Source: Oceanicaulis sp. MMSF_3324
GTDB lineage: Bacteria > Pseudomonadota > Alphaproteobacteria > Caulobacterales > Maricaulaceae
Length of the DNA: 64,000 bases
Assembly (NCBI RefSeq): GCF_030733545.1
Contig: NZ_JASHIU010000003.1
Span: 62,001-126,000, forward strand
Reading direction: 5' to 3'
In this document: positions 45,622 through 55,131 of the stretch, one piece after another
Position numbering within the stretch: position 1 is the stretch's first letter
Layout of the letters: each line of letters opens with the position of its first letter
Position numbers and translations under genes: made by a program
The notes under the pieces: model-generated
Databases searched by the model: none
What the model was told of the DNA's origin: nothing
Seen by the model: only the letters and a program-made list of their open reading frames with translations

Positions 45622-48600
45622 ATGACCATCAAGACGAGCCGCAAGGCGCGTTTACGCGCGACTGTCGCTACGGCCTTGCTGGCGAGCCTCCTTCCCGCGA
45701 CAGCCTGGGCCGAGTGCCTCGTCGAAGCCGACACGATCCTGATCTGTTACGACGACGCACCGGACACCCGGATCATCGAATCCGCGTATGATCGTTACGA
45801 GATCACAGGTCGATATCAGGGCGTAACGATCAGCGGCCTGGACGGCGCCCTGATCCTGACCGCTGCATCCCAGATCAGCCACACCCCCTCTGATGCCGCG
45901 GACGCCGCGATCGTGATCGAGAGCGCGTCTGCAAATGGCTCTTTCACCCATGAGGGGCTGATCCAGTCCAGCGTGGGCAATGGCGTCTATCTCGCCGCGG
46001 AGAACGCGGCGGGCGCCGCCAACGAACTGGGCGGCTTCACGAACACCGGCACGATAACCACCTCGGCGCCGGGCTACGAAGCCGTGGTGCTGGAAGGCCG
46101 GATAACCGGTGATGTGAACAATTCCGGCACGATCAGCGGCGCCTATACCGGCCTGTTCTCCAGTTATATCGGTGGCGACCTGATCAATTCAGGCACGATC
46201 AGCGCGACAGGTGATGTGGACGCCGCTGGCGTTGAGGTCACCAGCGTCATCGGGGGCGTCATAAACTCAGGCACGATCAGCGGCGACGCATACGGCGTGA
46301 TTGGCGTGTCGCTTGAAGGCGGACTGTTCAATGCCGGCCATATCACCAGCGGCGGAACTGCAGTGGATGTCATCACGCTGGGCGGGTTCACCAATGCCGG
46401 TCGTGTTGAAGGTGGCGCGTACGGACTGGTTTCGCAAACCCTCAATGGCGATCTGGACTTACGCTCGAACAGCCTGATCTCCGGCGGCGTGCGGGCCATT
46501 GATGTGGGCACGCTCAACGGCGATCTGCTGATCGGCGCTCAGGTCCGGGCTGACAACGGGATAGTCATTGATCAGCTCAATGGCGGCGTCCTCAACACCG
46601 GCGATCTCATCCTGACCGGCGCCGGACTGAGCATCGGAACCCTCACGCAGCCCCGCAACACCCCCACCATCGATTTTGGCGCCCTTCGGCTCGAGAACGC
46701 CTCGACCGGGACCGGGCTGGCCTTGCGTGTCGATGACTTCCAGCTCGGAGATCATGTGCTGATCAACGCGGAGCTGGATGGCGGCGCGTCCTTTGACTTT
46801 TCCAACTCTGACGCGTCCCTCACCCGCAATGTGTTCGTGCATGGACGCTATGAGACCGATCTTGGCAGCGGACTGTCAGGCTTGGTGCTCGATGGAGGCG
46901 CCAATATCCGCTTCCTGAACAGCTTTGGTGAAACGCTGGAAGTCTTCGGGGACGATTGCGGGCTGTGCGTGACCAACCTCACCGCCATTCCCGGCATTGA
47001 TATAGAGCCAACCACACCGGTTGGCCTGCCGGGCGCGGGCTCTGCTCATTCCCTGGCAGGCCTCTTCTTCGGACGCACGGCGGCCCTGGATATCGAACTG
47101 GTGAATTCCGGTGAAACTGCAGACCGGATGAACACGCTTTTCCTGAATGGCAGCGCCTTCTCCCAAACCGGCGACGCCATTCATCTGCGAGGCGATCTGA
47201 GCGGGCTTTCACTTGCACAATTTCCGATACTGGGCGCATGGGCGCCGCAAGGCAGCGCCGTGACGATTGAGGGGAATGTGGATCGGCTTCTTGTACGAGG
47301 CAGTCGACAGGGCGCCTCCCCCACTGACGTGCTCCAAGATTATCTTTCAGGCTTTCTCGACGATGAGGATATTGAGACCTATCTGGCGCCAAACCGGGAC
47401 TTCACGGACTATTTCTCCAGGCGCGTCGCCATGTTCGCGGCCCGTGATCACGCCCTGCACGTCACCGGTGACATCGAGCAGTTCCGCTTCGGGTTCGGCA
47501 GCGACAGAACGCGCCCATCCGCCTATAGCCTGGAAGGCGACGCCATCCGCATTGACGGCGATGTCAGTCAGGCCTTCATCACCGGTGTGGCCATCAGCTA
47601 TGCCGCCTCGGCGGACGCAGCCGGCCTGCGGATTGGCGGGACGTCCGGAACCCGGCTTTCAATCGCCCCCTTCTCGGTCATTCACGGACAAACGGCCGTA
47701 GTGCTGGGGGATGGCGACGATCAGGTCTTCATCGGCAGAGGCGCAAATCTGTTCGCTTATGGCGATACGGTCATGGATCTGGGCGGCGGTGATGACACCG
47801 TGTATGCGACCGGCGCCATTCTGGAGGCCAATGTCACCCCCCCCACGGTCCCGACGTCCTCAAGCGTCGCCTCGATCCAGTCCGTCGCCGCTCCCTTCAA
47901 TCTGAGTGCAGGCCTGATACAGGGTGGCGACGGCGATGACACGATCATTCTGGAAGGCGACAGCACGCTTGACCTCCTGTTGACCGATTTTGAACAGCTC
48001 ACTGTCGCTGAAGGCGGAACGCTGACATTCGGTCGCGACCAGACGGTGGACAATGTCACTGTGCTGAGCGGCGGCCTCGATCTGAACGGGTTTGATCTCA
48101 CAGGCGATCTGACGCTGGTCGACAGCACGCTGACAGGCAATGGCGGACGCATTGAAGGCGCGCTGACAACACTGGGTAATGTGCTGGTCGAGGATCTGGA
48201 GCTGGGGGGCGACTTCACCATTTCCGGTCTGCTCAATCCCGGCGGCTTCGGCGTCATCGACACGCTCTTTGTCGGAGGCGATTTCGCCTTACTGCCCGAG
48301 GACGGCGCCCTAGCGGTGGCAACGATCGCGAACCAGCAAGCGACAGATGTCACAGCCGGCGCGGCCGCGCGCCTGGCGATCGATTTTGACGGTCTGCGCC
48401 ATGACCGGGTCCGCGTGGATGGCGCGGCTCAATTGCAGGGTGATCTCTATCTGCTGGGCGATCTGACAGACGCGCTCAAATCGCGCCAGTCCTTCAACCT
48501 CGTCACGGCGCAAGGCGGGCTGAGCGGCGGTTTGACCCTCGCCAATACCGGCGGCGTGCTGTTCACCCCCGTGATCGAGCAAAGCGCGACCGCTCTGAGC

Positions 48601-49707
48601 TTGAACTTTGAGCGCGCTGCGGACTTCGCAGACGCGCTCAACGCCTCCACGGGCAATCGCCGGCGCGCCGCCCAAGGGCTTCAGGCGCAATGGGATGCAG
48701 GGCCCAGCGAGGTGGATGATGTCCTGCTGTCGCTGGATGCCGGCCTGCCCGCCGCCGGGACATTGCAGGGCTATGCCGCCGAACCGGCCGCCGCCGTCTT
48801 GCGCGACGGTGCGGAAACCGCCGGCCTGATCGCCCGCACCATCGCCGCCTGCGGCCATGACACCGCATCCTGTTCGGGCAGCGATCGGGGCTGGGTGCAG
48901 TACTCCCGCAGCGCGACCTGGCTAGATGGCGACGCCAATGCCGGCAAGGTGCGCCAGAGCACGAGCCTGACCTCGTTCGGCCTGCGTCACGCCTTCACCC
49001 CCGAGCTCAATCTGGGCGCGTATGGCGCGATGGCGCGAACCCGCGTCAAGGTCGAGGCCGGTGATTACGGTCGTGGGGAGAACGAAACCCTCTCGGCGGG
49101 CGCATTCGCCGACTTCACGTCAGGGCGCGTTTCGATGTTCGCGCTTGTGGGCGTAGGCAAGGCCGAGTCCGAAACCAATCGCCGAACGCCGCTGGGTGTC
49201 GCGACGGGCAATACCGAACAATGGCTGACATTGGGACGCGCTTCGGCGCGACTGGCCTTGTCTCAAGGCCCGCTCATGTCGGGCCTGACGGTGTCCTACG
49301 CCCATGCCCGGTCGGACATGGATCGCTATACCGAAGCGGGCCCGAACGGATTTGATCTCGATCTGGCCCCTGAGGACTATCAGTCCGATCAGGCCGAGCT
49401 CGCATTCGATGCGTCCACAACTCTGGGCGAGCCTGGGTCCGGGCGGATCTGGCGCGTCGGCGCGGAAGCGGGGTATGCGGTCAATCTCAGCGACACCGCA
49501 GCGATTGTGCGCGCAAGTTTCGCAAACAGCTCTGTCGGCTTTGACACCTTCGGTCCGGACGGCGGCGAAGACGGCCCGGTTGCTTCCCTGTCGCTGTCGA
49601 GCCAGGACCCGGATGGTCGCTTCCGGCTGGATCTGCAGGCTTCGGGACGCTGGACGGACTCCCGGGCCAGCGCGACCGTGACCGGGCAGCTGGGCTGGCG
49701 GTTCTAG
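45622..49707 (+). CDS. Large autotransporter (type Va) with N-S-G-T-I repeat passenger
   Basis: 1361 residues. Signal peptide ATVATALLASLLPATAWA. The passenger (~35-1080) has many short repeats of the type GDVNNSGTISG, GDLINSGTISA, GGVINSGTISG (~170-240), as expected for a right-handed beta-helix, and later RTX-like Gly/Asp segments: VLGDGDDQVFIGRGANLFAYGD and DLGGGDDTV (~693-735), IQGGDGDDTIILEGD (~765-780). The translocator barrel runs from ~1088 to the end (GQLGWRF, C-terminal Phe), 12-strand type. No protease triad was recognised, so an adhesin-like role is most likely. Confidence 0.92.
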   Translation: MTIKTSRKARLRATVATALLASLLPATAWAECLVEADTILICYDDAPDTRIIESAYDRYEITGRYQGVTISGLDGALILTAASQISHTPSDAADAAIVIESASANGSFTHEGLIQSSVGNGVYLAAENAAGAANELGGFTNTGTITTSAPGYEAVVLEGRITGDVNNSGTISGAYTGLFSSYIGGDLINSGTISATGDVDAAGVEVTSVIGGVINSGTISGDAYGVIGVSLEGGLFNAGHITSGGTAVDVITLGGFTNAGRVEGGAYGLVSQTLNGDLDLRSNSLISGGVRAIDVGTLNGDLLIGAQVRADNGIVIDQLNGGVLNTGDLILTGAGLSIGTLTQPRNTPTIDFGALRLENASTGTGLALRVDDFQLGDHVLINAELDGGASFDFSNSDASLTRNVFVHGRYETDLGSGLSGLVLDGGANIRFLNSFGETLEVFGDDCGLCVTNLTAIPGIDIEPTTPVGLPGAGSAHSLAGLFFGRTAALDIELVNSGETADRMNTLFLNGSAFSQTGDAIHLRGDLSGLSLAQFPILGAWAPQGSAVTIEGNVDRLLVRGSRQGASPTDVLQDYLSGFLDDEDIETYLAPNRDFTDYFSRRVAMFAARDHALHVTGDIEQFRFGFGSDRTRPSAYSLEGDAIRIDGDVSQAFITGVAISYAASADAAGLRIGGTSGTRLSIAPFSVIHGQTAVVLGDGDDQVFIGRGANLFAYGDTVMDLGGGDDTVYATGAILEANVTPPTVPTSSSVASIQSVAAPFNLSAGLIQGGDGDDTIILEGDSTLDLLLTDFEQLTVAEGGTLTFGRDQTVDNVTVLSGGLDLNGFDLTGDLTLVDSTLTGNGGRIEGALTTLGNVLVEDLELGGDFTISGLLNPGGFGVIDTLFVGGDFALLPEDGALAVATIANQQATDVTAGAAARLAIDFDGLRHDRVRVDGAAQLQGDLYLLGDLTDALKSRQSFNLVTAQGGLSGGLTLANTGGVLFTPVIEQSATALSLNFERAADFADALNASTGNRRRAAQGLQAQWDAGPSEVDDVLLSLDAGLPAAGTLQGYAAEPAAAVLRDGAETAGLIARTIAACGHDTASCSGSDRGWVQYSRSATWLDGDANAGKVRQSTSLTSFGLRHAFTPELNLGAYGAMARTRVKVEAGDYGRGENETLSAGAFADFTSGRVSMFALVGVGKAESETNRRTPLGVATGNTEQWLTLGRASARLALSQGPLMSGLTVSYAHARSDMDRYTEAGPNGFDLDLAPEDYQSDQAELAFDASTTLGEPGSGRIWRVGAEAGYAVNLSDTAAIVRASFANSSVGFDTFGPDGGEDGPVASLSLSSQDPDGRFRLDLQASGRWTDSRASATVTGQLGWRF

Positions 49708-49814
49708 GCGCGCATCAGGTATCGCCTCAGGTCCCGTCCCGGGCGGGCTGATGTCGCCGTTTCGGGACTTGGGCGCGCGATGATCTAGCTTCTTTCCTCC
49801 AAAGAGGATGAAGC

Positions 49815-51131
49815 ATGACTGACAGACGCGACAATCGAGGCGCCGCGATTCCCAAAGGCCGGTTGAGCCGGCTGGGCCGGTTCGGGCGGCTTGCGGCCGG
49901 GACTGCGAGCGAAGCTCTGGGCAATTCGCTTCAGGCCCTGGCGCGAGGCGAAAAGCTTGATGCGTCCCGCCTCGTCCTGACCCCATCAAACGCGCGTCGC
50001 ATGGCGAATGAGCTGGCGCATTTGCGTGGCGCCGCCATGAAGATGGGGCAGATGCTGTCCATGGATGCGGGCGATCTTCTTCCGCGCGAATTGACCGACG
50101 TGCTTGCGCGTTTGCGCGAGAGCGCCCAGCCCATGCCGCCTCATCAGCTCAAGCGGGTTCTGACACGCAATTGGGGGCCTGACTGGCTGAGCCGGTTCGC
50201 GCATTTCGAAGCGCGCCCCATGGCCGCCGCGTCCATTGGCCAGGTCCATCGCGCCCGAACACAAGACGGCCGGGAGCTGGCGATCAAGGTTCAGTATCCC
50301 GGTGTTCGCGACAGCATCGACAGTGATGTGGACAATCTCGCCAGCCTGATCGCGCTATCCGGGCTTGCCCCGCGCGGCCTCGACCTCAAGCCCATGCTCG
50401 AAGAGGTAAAGCGCCAGCTGCGCGACGAGGCCGATTATCTCCGTGAGGGGCGCATGATGACCCGGTTCGGCGACTGGCTCGCGGGGGCGGATGCGTTTGT
50501 GACCCCGCAACTGGACGAGGAACTGACCACGCCCAATGTGCTGGCGATGTCATATCTGCCCGGAGATCCCATAGAAACGGTGGCTGAGGCTGCACCGGAT
50601 ATACGCAACCGGGTCATCGCGGACCTCTCCGAACTGGTCTTGCGTGAAGTCTTCGAGTTCGGCGCCATCCAGAGCGATCCCAATTTCGCCAATTATCGCT
50701 ATCATCCCGAGACGGGCCGGATCGGACTTCTCGATTTCGGCGCCGTCCAGGACATTCCCGACACGGTTCGCCAGGCCGGGCGGCGTTTGCTCAGAGCCGG
50801 GCTCGCGGCGGATGGATCGGAGCGGGAACAGGCCCTGATCGAATTGGGCTATCTGTCAGACGAGACCCCGCCCGATCAACGCGCGCTGGTGCTTGAGCTG
50901 ACGGATATGGCGCTGGCGCCCCTGTTTGAAGCGAGGACCTTCGACTTTGACGCCTCCACGCTCATCGCGCCCCTGCGGGAAGGCGGGTTCAAGCTGCGCG
51001 AAATGGGATATGCCCGCACCCCTGCCCCCATGGCGGTGTTCATTCAGCGCAAGGTCGCGGGGCTGTACCTGTTGGGCGCAAAACTGAACGCCCGGCTGGA
51101 CACACGAAGCCTGCTCGAACGCTACGTCTAG
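49815..51131 (+). CDS. ABC1/UbiB-family atypical kinase
   Basis: 438 residues. Family marks: AAMKMGQMLSMD (KxGQ motif, ~80), MAAASIGQVHRARTQDG (Ala-rich loop in place of the usual P-loop), LAIKVQYPGVRDSIDSDVDNL, IQSDPNFANYRYH (catalytic/metal loop) and IGLLDFGAVQ (DFG). These ATPase-like kinases support ubiquinone or isoprenoid-lipid metabolism in other bacteria. It is shorter at the C-terminus than UbiB and has no clear membrane anchor. Not near other ubi genes; convergent with mltF. Confidence 0.9.
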   Translation: MTDRRDNRGAAIPKGRLSRLGRFGRLAAGTASEALGNSLQALARGEKLDASRLVLTPSNARRMANELAHLRGAAMKMGQMLSMDAGDLLPRELTDVLARLRESAQPMPPHQLKRVLTRNWGPDWLSRFAHFEARPMAAASIGQVHRARTQDGRELAIKVQYPGVRDSIDSDVDNLASLIALSGLAPRGLDLKPMLEEVKRQLRDEADYLREGRMMTRFGDWLAGADAFVTPQLDEELTTPNVLAMSYLPGDPIETVAEAAPDIRNRVIADLSELVLREVFEFGAIQSDPNFANYRYHPETGRIGLLDFGAVQDIPDTVRQAGRRLLRAGLAADGSEREQALIELGYLSDETPPDQRALVLELTDMALAPLFEARTFDFDASTLIAPLREGGFKLREMGYARTPAPMAVFIQRKVAGLYLLGAKLNARLDTRSLLERYV

Positions 51132-51146
51132 TCTGACGGTCCAAGC

Positions 51147-52517
51147 TCAGGCCTCAAGGTGCAGGTCGAGCAAGATCCGATAGCGCCGAATATTGCTCAC
51201 ATAATGGACGGGCTCGTGCCCGCGCGCATATCCGCGCGGCAGGGTCCGGTAATGCTCTGGATCTGACAGCAGGGGCAGCACTTTACGCACATCGCCCCAA
51301 CGTCCCTTCTCCAGCGATTGTCGTTCCGCCAGACGCCGCGCGTCGTAAAGATGGCCCATGCCCACATTGTAAGCAGACAAAGCCAGGAACAGCCGGTCGC
51401 GGCCCTGCACGTCGTCCGGCAGGCGCTCCATGAGATTGGACAGATAACGCGCGCCGCCCTCAATCGACTGGGCCGGATCAGTGCGGTCCTCAATGCCCAG
51501 CTCATTGGCGGTGGGCAGGGTCAGCATCATGATGCCCCTCACCCCGGTCGCACTGACCGCGTCCTCATCCCAATGGGATTCCTGATAGGCTTGGGCGGCC
51601 AGCCAACGCCAGTCGATGCCCGTGGCCTCTTCCGCGGCCTCAAAGTGTGGACGCAGGGCGGGCAATCGTTCCTCGATCCGGCGGATGAACCGGGCCGTAT
51701 CCACATAGTCGAACTCCTGGGTCGCGCCATACCAGCGCTGGTCCAGACGCTCGAGCAGGCCGGTTTCATGCAGACGGTCCGACCAGGTGTTCAACCGATC
51801 GGTCAGCGCCGTGTCAGTGGGCAGCACCAGGGCGAGCGAGCGTTCTTCACTCAGATCGAGCGGCGTCAGCAGCTCGGGGAAACGCAAACGGGCATGGGCG
51901 ATGAGATTGGAATCCGCCACGGTGCAATCGATCGATTCCGCCTGGACTTGCTCGAGCAAGGGCATGGCGGAACGTGCATTGACCGTCCGCCAGCTGAGGT
52001 CGGGATAATCCGCCGCCAGGCCTTCCAGGGTTTCGACGAAGCTGGAGCCCTGCAGCACCACAATCTCCACGCCAGCCAGATCGGACAGCGCCTGTATGCG
52101 CGGCCCGCCGCGTCGGCAGACAAGCTGTTCGGTCACCGTCTTGTAGGCCGGACCGAAGCTGACTTGGGCAGACCGCGCTTCGGTGACGGTCACGCCGCCC
52201 GCAGCCAGATGGCCCTGCCCTTCGGAAATACGGGTCAGCAGCTGGTTGAGATTGCGCTGCGGCTCATAGCGAACGCTCACGCCCAGTTCCTGAGCAAAAT
52301 CCTCGATCAGCGCGACTTCATAGCCTTCCGGCTCGCCATCTTCGTCCAGATGATAGGTCGTCGGGCTTTCCAGCGTCAGAATGATGAGCTCGCCACGTTC
52401 GACGATTTCATCCAGCGTCTCGCCCCCGGGCAGTTCGGGCGATGAACAGGCGACCAGGCTGACAAGCGACGCGGTCGCGCCGCCCAGCCATTTTGTGCTT
52501 TTTGTCCAAAACTCCAT
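51147..52517 (-). CDS. Membrane-bound lytic murein transglycosylase F-like lipoprotein
   Basis: 456 residues. Lipobox LVAC near residue 24 (SLVSLVACSS) implies lipid anchoring. Residues ~40-265 form an SBP_bac_3-like (amino-acid-binding-protein) domain. The SLT domain starts at ~295: WLAAQAYQESHWDEDAVSATGVRGIMMLTLPTA, with the catalytic Glu in AYQESHW, then ALSAYNVGMGHLYDARRLA. The domain order matches MltF, in which the binding domain responds to muropeptides. Cuts peptidoglycan to 1,6-anhydro products. Confidence 0.94.
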   Translation of the reverse strand: MEFWTKSTKWLGGATASLVSLVACSSPELPGGETLDEIVERGELIILTLESPTTYHLDEDGEPEGYEVALIEDFAQELGVSVRYEPQRNLNQLLTRISEGQGHLAAGGVTVTEARSAQVSFGPAYKTVTEQLVCRRGGPRIQALSDLAGVEIVVLQGSSFVETLEGLAADYPDLSWRTVNARSAMPLLEQVQAESIDCTVADSNLIAHARLRFPELLTPLDLSEERSLALVLPTDTALTDRLNTWSDRLHETGLLERLDQRWYGATQEFDYVDTARFIRRIEERLPALRPHFEAAEEATGIDWRWLAAQAYQESHWDEDAVSATGVRGIMMLTLPTANELGIEDRTDPAQSIEGGARYLSNLMERLPDDVQGRDRLFLALSAYNVGMGHLYDARRLAERQSLEKGRWGDVRKVLPLLSDPEHYRTLPRGYARGHEPVHYVSNIRRYRILLDLHLEA

Positions 52518-52633
52518 GCCTCAAACCTAGGCGATTTTCGGGCACAACCCAAATTTTGCCCTATTTCGAGCGCCGAAACCGGATCAAGAAACCACGCTAT
52601 CTCACTGTTTTTGATTCAGCTCTGCTTTTTGAC

Positions 52634-52668
52634 AAAAAAACGGCGTCAGGCATGAGCCTGACGCCGTT
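52634..52668 (-). terminator. Terminator of third TonB receptor gene
   Basis: Perfect 12-bp stem AACGGCGTCAGG / CCTGACGCCGTT with a 6-nt loop; A7 on the plus strand gives a strong U tract for the minus-strand receptor gene 41 bp upstream. Confidence 0.93.
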
Positions 52669-52709
52669 CCGACCAGAGAGGGGCTGGTCTTTAAGTCTGT
52701 CTGGAGACC

Positions 52710-54926
52710 TTAATTCAGGCTGGTGCGTAGGCTGACGCCCCAGATGCGCGGCTCGTTGACGAACCCGGTATTGTTGTTGAAGTCGATGCCGCCCATGAGG
52801 TTTTCCTCATCGGTGATATTGCGCACGAACAGCGCCGCTTCCCAATCGCGGCCATCGGCGTTGCCGGCATAGCCCAAGCGCAGACCGCCTTCGAAATTAC
52901 CGTCGGAATAGAATTCCTCGGACTCATACAGGAACAGATTGGTTTCGCCCTGCCAGAACCAATCGGTGTAGACGAACCACTCTCCGCCCCATTGAGACGG
53001 GATACCGTAGCGCGCGGTCAGGCTGAGAATATAGTCCGGCGCTTGCGGGAACGGATTGCCGTCCACTTCGACGAACCCGTCATTGTCCGCATCCGGATCG
53101 GTGGGCGTGCACTGGCCCGAACCGCACGGCGCAACCTCCAGATTGGAGTCCTGCAGCTCGGTCTCGTTCCAGCTGAAGCCTGCGGTCAGCAGCAGGTTGT
53201 CTCCGATCAGGAATTCGGAATCCACCTCGAAGCCATAGCCCACGCCTTCATCGGCATTGACCAATTGCACGAGATTTCCCGCCCCGCCGACGGCGGACAA
53301 TTGCAGGTCCGACACGGTATAATAGAAGGCCGTGGCGTTCACGCGTGCGCGGCCATCGGCGAACTCGGACTTGAAGCCGGTTTCAAAAGATGTGGAGGTT
53401 TCGCTGTCCGCCGTGGAAGGCGGGCTGAAGAAGGCCACATCGCGCGCCTGGATGGTCGGGCCGCGGAAACCGCGCGCCACACGCCCGAACAGCGCAAACT
53501 CGTCATTAACGTCATAGAAGGCGGACACATCCCAGCTCACTTCCTCGTCAGACACCGAGACCGGGCTGACCGGGAAAGCGGCGAGCGGGACCGTCAGATC
53601 CTTTTCATCGCTGGTATAGCGCAGGCCGCCGGACAGGCGCAGCTGGTCGTTGAGCTGATGGCTGACCTGGCCGAACAGCGCCCAGAGCTGGTTTTCATGG
53701 GTCACCGTGGTGGTCGGCGGGAAGCCGATCGGGGAAGAGGTGGTCACCGAGAATTCGGAATCGAACCAGTACGCGCCAACCTGCCAGCTGGTGGCGCCAT
53801 CGGTATCGGACGCCAGGCGAATTTCCTGAGTGAACTGCTTGAGATCATCAAGCGAATCCTGGGTTTCGGACTGGAAGGGAATAAAGCCCGGCCCGCCCGG
53901 ATTGCCGCCATCAATATCGCCCAGCGAGAAGCCGTCCGCGTATTCATACCCTGTGATCGAGGTCAGCGTGAGGCCGTCAAAATAGCCGTTCAGCGTCAGG
54001 CTGGCGCCATGACCTTCATATTCCTGCGGATTGTTCGCCGGGGAATCGAAGAAGACGGTATCGCGGTCGAAATTGGCGTTGAGGTTATTGGACCCCGTGG
54101 TCAGGATGTTGGCGCGGAACACCGCGGATGTGCCCTCATAATCGCGCGCATGCACATTAAGCAGGGCATCGAACTGGTCGTTGGGCGTGTACAGAAGCTG
54201 TACCCGGGCGGCGCGCTCATCAAACCCGCCCAGAGCATCATCCTGACCGCTGAAGCCATTGTCGATCCAGTCATCACGATGCTGGCTGAGCACCGACACG
54301 CGTGCGCTCAGGACATCTTCGACCAGAGCGCCGCCCACAGCCGCTTCGGCGTTCACCGTGCCGAGCGAGCCGACCGTCCCGCTGAGATAACCGTCGAACT
54401 CCTGGCTGGGACGAACCGATTCAAAGCGCACCAGACCGGCCGTGGTGTTACGACCGAACAGCGTGCCTTGCGGACCGCGGGCGATCTCCACCTGCGCGAT
54501 ATCGAACAGCGGGAAGCTTTTCAGGATCACGTTTTCCTGCACCACGCCGTCCATCAGGATGGAAACCGGCTGGGAGGCGGCGAGATCGAAATCGGTGTTG
54601 CCCAGACCGCGAATATAAAAGCGCGGCGCGACCCGGCCGTTCGAGCTTTCCGCGTACACGCTCGGCGCCCGCGCAGCGAGCTGGAGAATGTCTCCGCCCG
54701 CTTCGGTGATGGCGTCCAGTGTCGGCTTTTGAACCGTGGTGACCGACGCCGCCACGTCCTGGACGTTTTCTTCGCGACGCGTGGCGGTGACGATGATCGT
54801 GTCGAGACGATCCGGCGTCATTTCCGCCTCATTGGCGAGCGCTGCGGGCTGGGCGGCGGCCATGAGCGCAAGCGCGCTGGCAGAGCTGGCGGCGAGTAAG
54901 GACAGGCGGGTCTTGAACTGGGGCAC
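52710..54926 (-). CDS. TonB-dependent outer-membrane receptor
   Basis: 738 residues with a signal peptide (LLAASSASALALMAAAQPAALA). The plug begins after DTIIVTATRREENVQDVAASV and includes FYIRGLGNTDFDLAASQPVSILMDGVV and VEIARGPQGTLFGRNTTAGLVRFES. The barrel ends WGVSLRTSLN. A loop near residue 600-615 contains the Asp/Asn-rich DPDADNDGFVEVDGN, which looks calcium-binding. Ligand unknown; the only close neighbour is a DUF547 gene on the same strand upstream. Its 5' leader contains two hairpins (see 54945-55001). Confidence 0.94.
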   Translation of the reverse strand: MPQFKTRLSLLAASSASALALMAAAQPAALANEAEMTPDRLDTIIVTATRREENVQDVAASVTTVQKPTLDAITEAGGDILQLAARAPSVYAESSNGRVAPRFYIRGLGNTDFDLAASQPVSILMDGVVQENVILKSFPLFDIAQVEIARGPQGTLFGRNTTAGLVRFESVRPSQEFDGYLSGTVGSLGTVNAEAAVGGALVEDVLSARVSVLSQHRDDWIDNGFSGQDDALGGFDERAARVQLLYTPNDQFDALLNVHARDYEGTSAVFRANILTTGSNNLNANFDRDTVFFDSPANNPQEYEGHGASLTLNGYFDGLTLTSITGYEYADGFSLGDIDGGNPGGPGFIPFQSETQDSLDDLKQFTQEIRLASDTDGATSWQVGAYWFDSEFSVTTSSPIGFPPTTTVTHENQLWALFGQVSHQLNDQLRLSGGLRYTSDEKDLTVPLAAFPVSPVSVSDEEVSWDVSAFYDVNDEFALFGRVARGFRGPTIQARDVAFFSPPSTADSETSTSFETGFKSEFADGRARVNATAFYYTVSDLQLSAVGGAGNLVQLVNADEGVGYGFEVDSEFLIGDNLLLTAGFSWNETELQDSNLEVAPCGSGQCTPTDPDADNDGFVEVDGNPFPQAPDYILSLTARYGIPSQWGGEWFVYTDWFWQGETNLFLYESEEFYSDGNFEGGLRLGYAGNADGRDWEAALFVRNITDEENLMGGIDFNNNTGFVNEPRIWGVSLRTSLN

Positions 54927-54944
54927 GAGTTCGACTCCGAAGAG

Positions 54945-55001
54945 GCGTCAGATAGCACTGACGCGAAGGGTGGAGGTCCATCGCTCCGTATCTGCGGAGC
55001 G
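54945..55001 (-). promoter_or_regulatory. Structured 5' leader of TonB receptor gene (two hairpins)
   Basis: Two 7-bp inverted repeats stand 18-75 bp before the receptor start: GCGTCAG-ATAGCA-CTGACGC (54945-54964) and CGCTCCG-TATCTG-CGGAGCG (54982-55001). Both would fold in the mRNA leader. Neither has a T tract, so they are not simple terminators. A 10-bp palindrome CCGTATACGG (55113-55122) lies further upstream. No known riboswitch class was recognised. Confidence 0.4.
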
Positions 55002-55131
55002 GGCTCGTCCCGAGCGTGTTACGGATTTTTGTCAGCAGCAAAAGGGAAATATGACGCTTCAACATCTCAAGAAGCGTTCTGTGTGCGCTTGCAGCAACAG
55101 TTTTCACTTGATCCGTATACGGCGCTTTGAG

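Noticed and set aside
52992-54899. 635-codon plus-strand open frame
   Set aside because: Antisense shadow of the third TonB receptor, rich in Arg/His/Gly without domain signatures.
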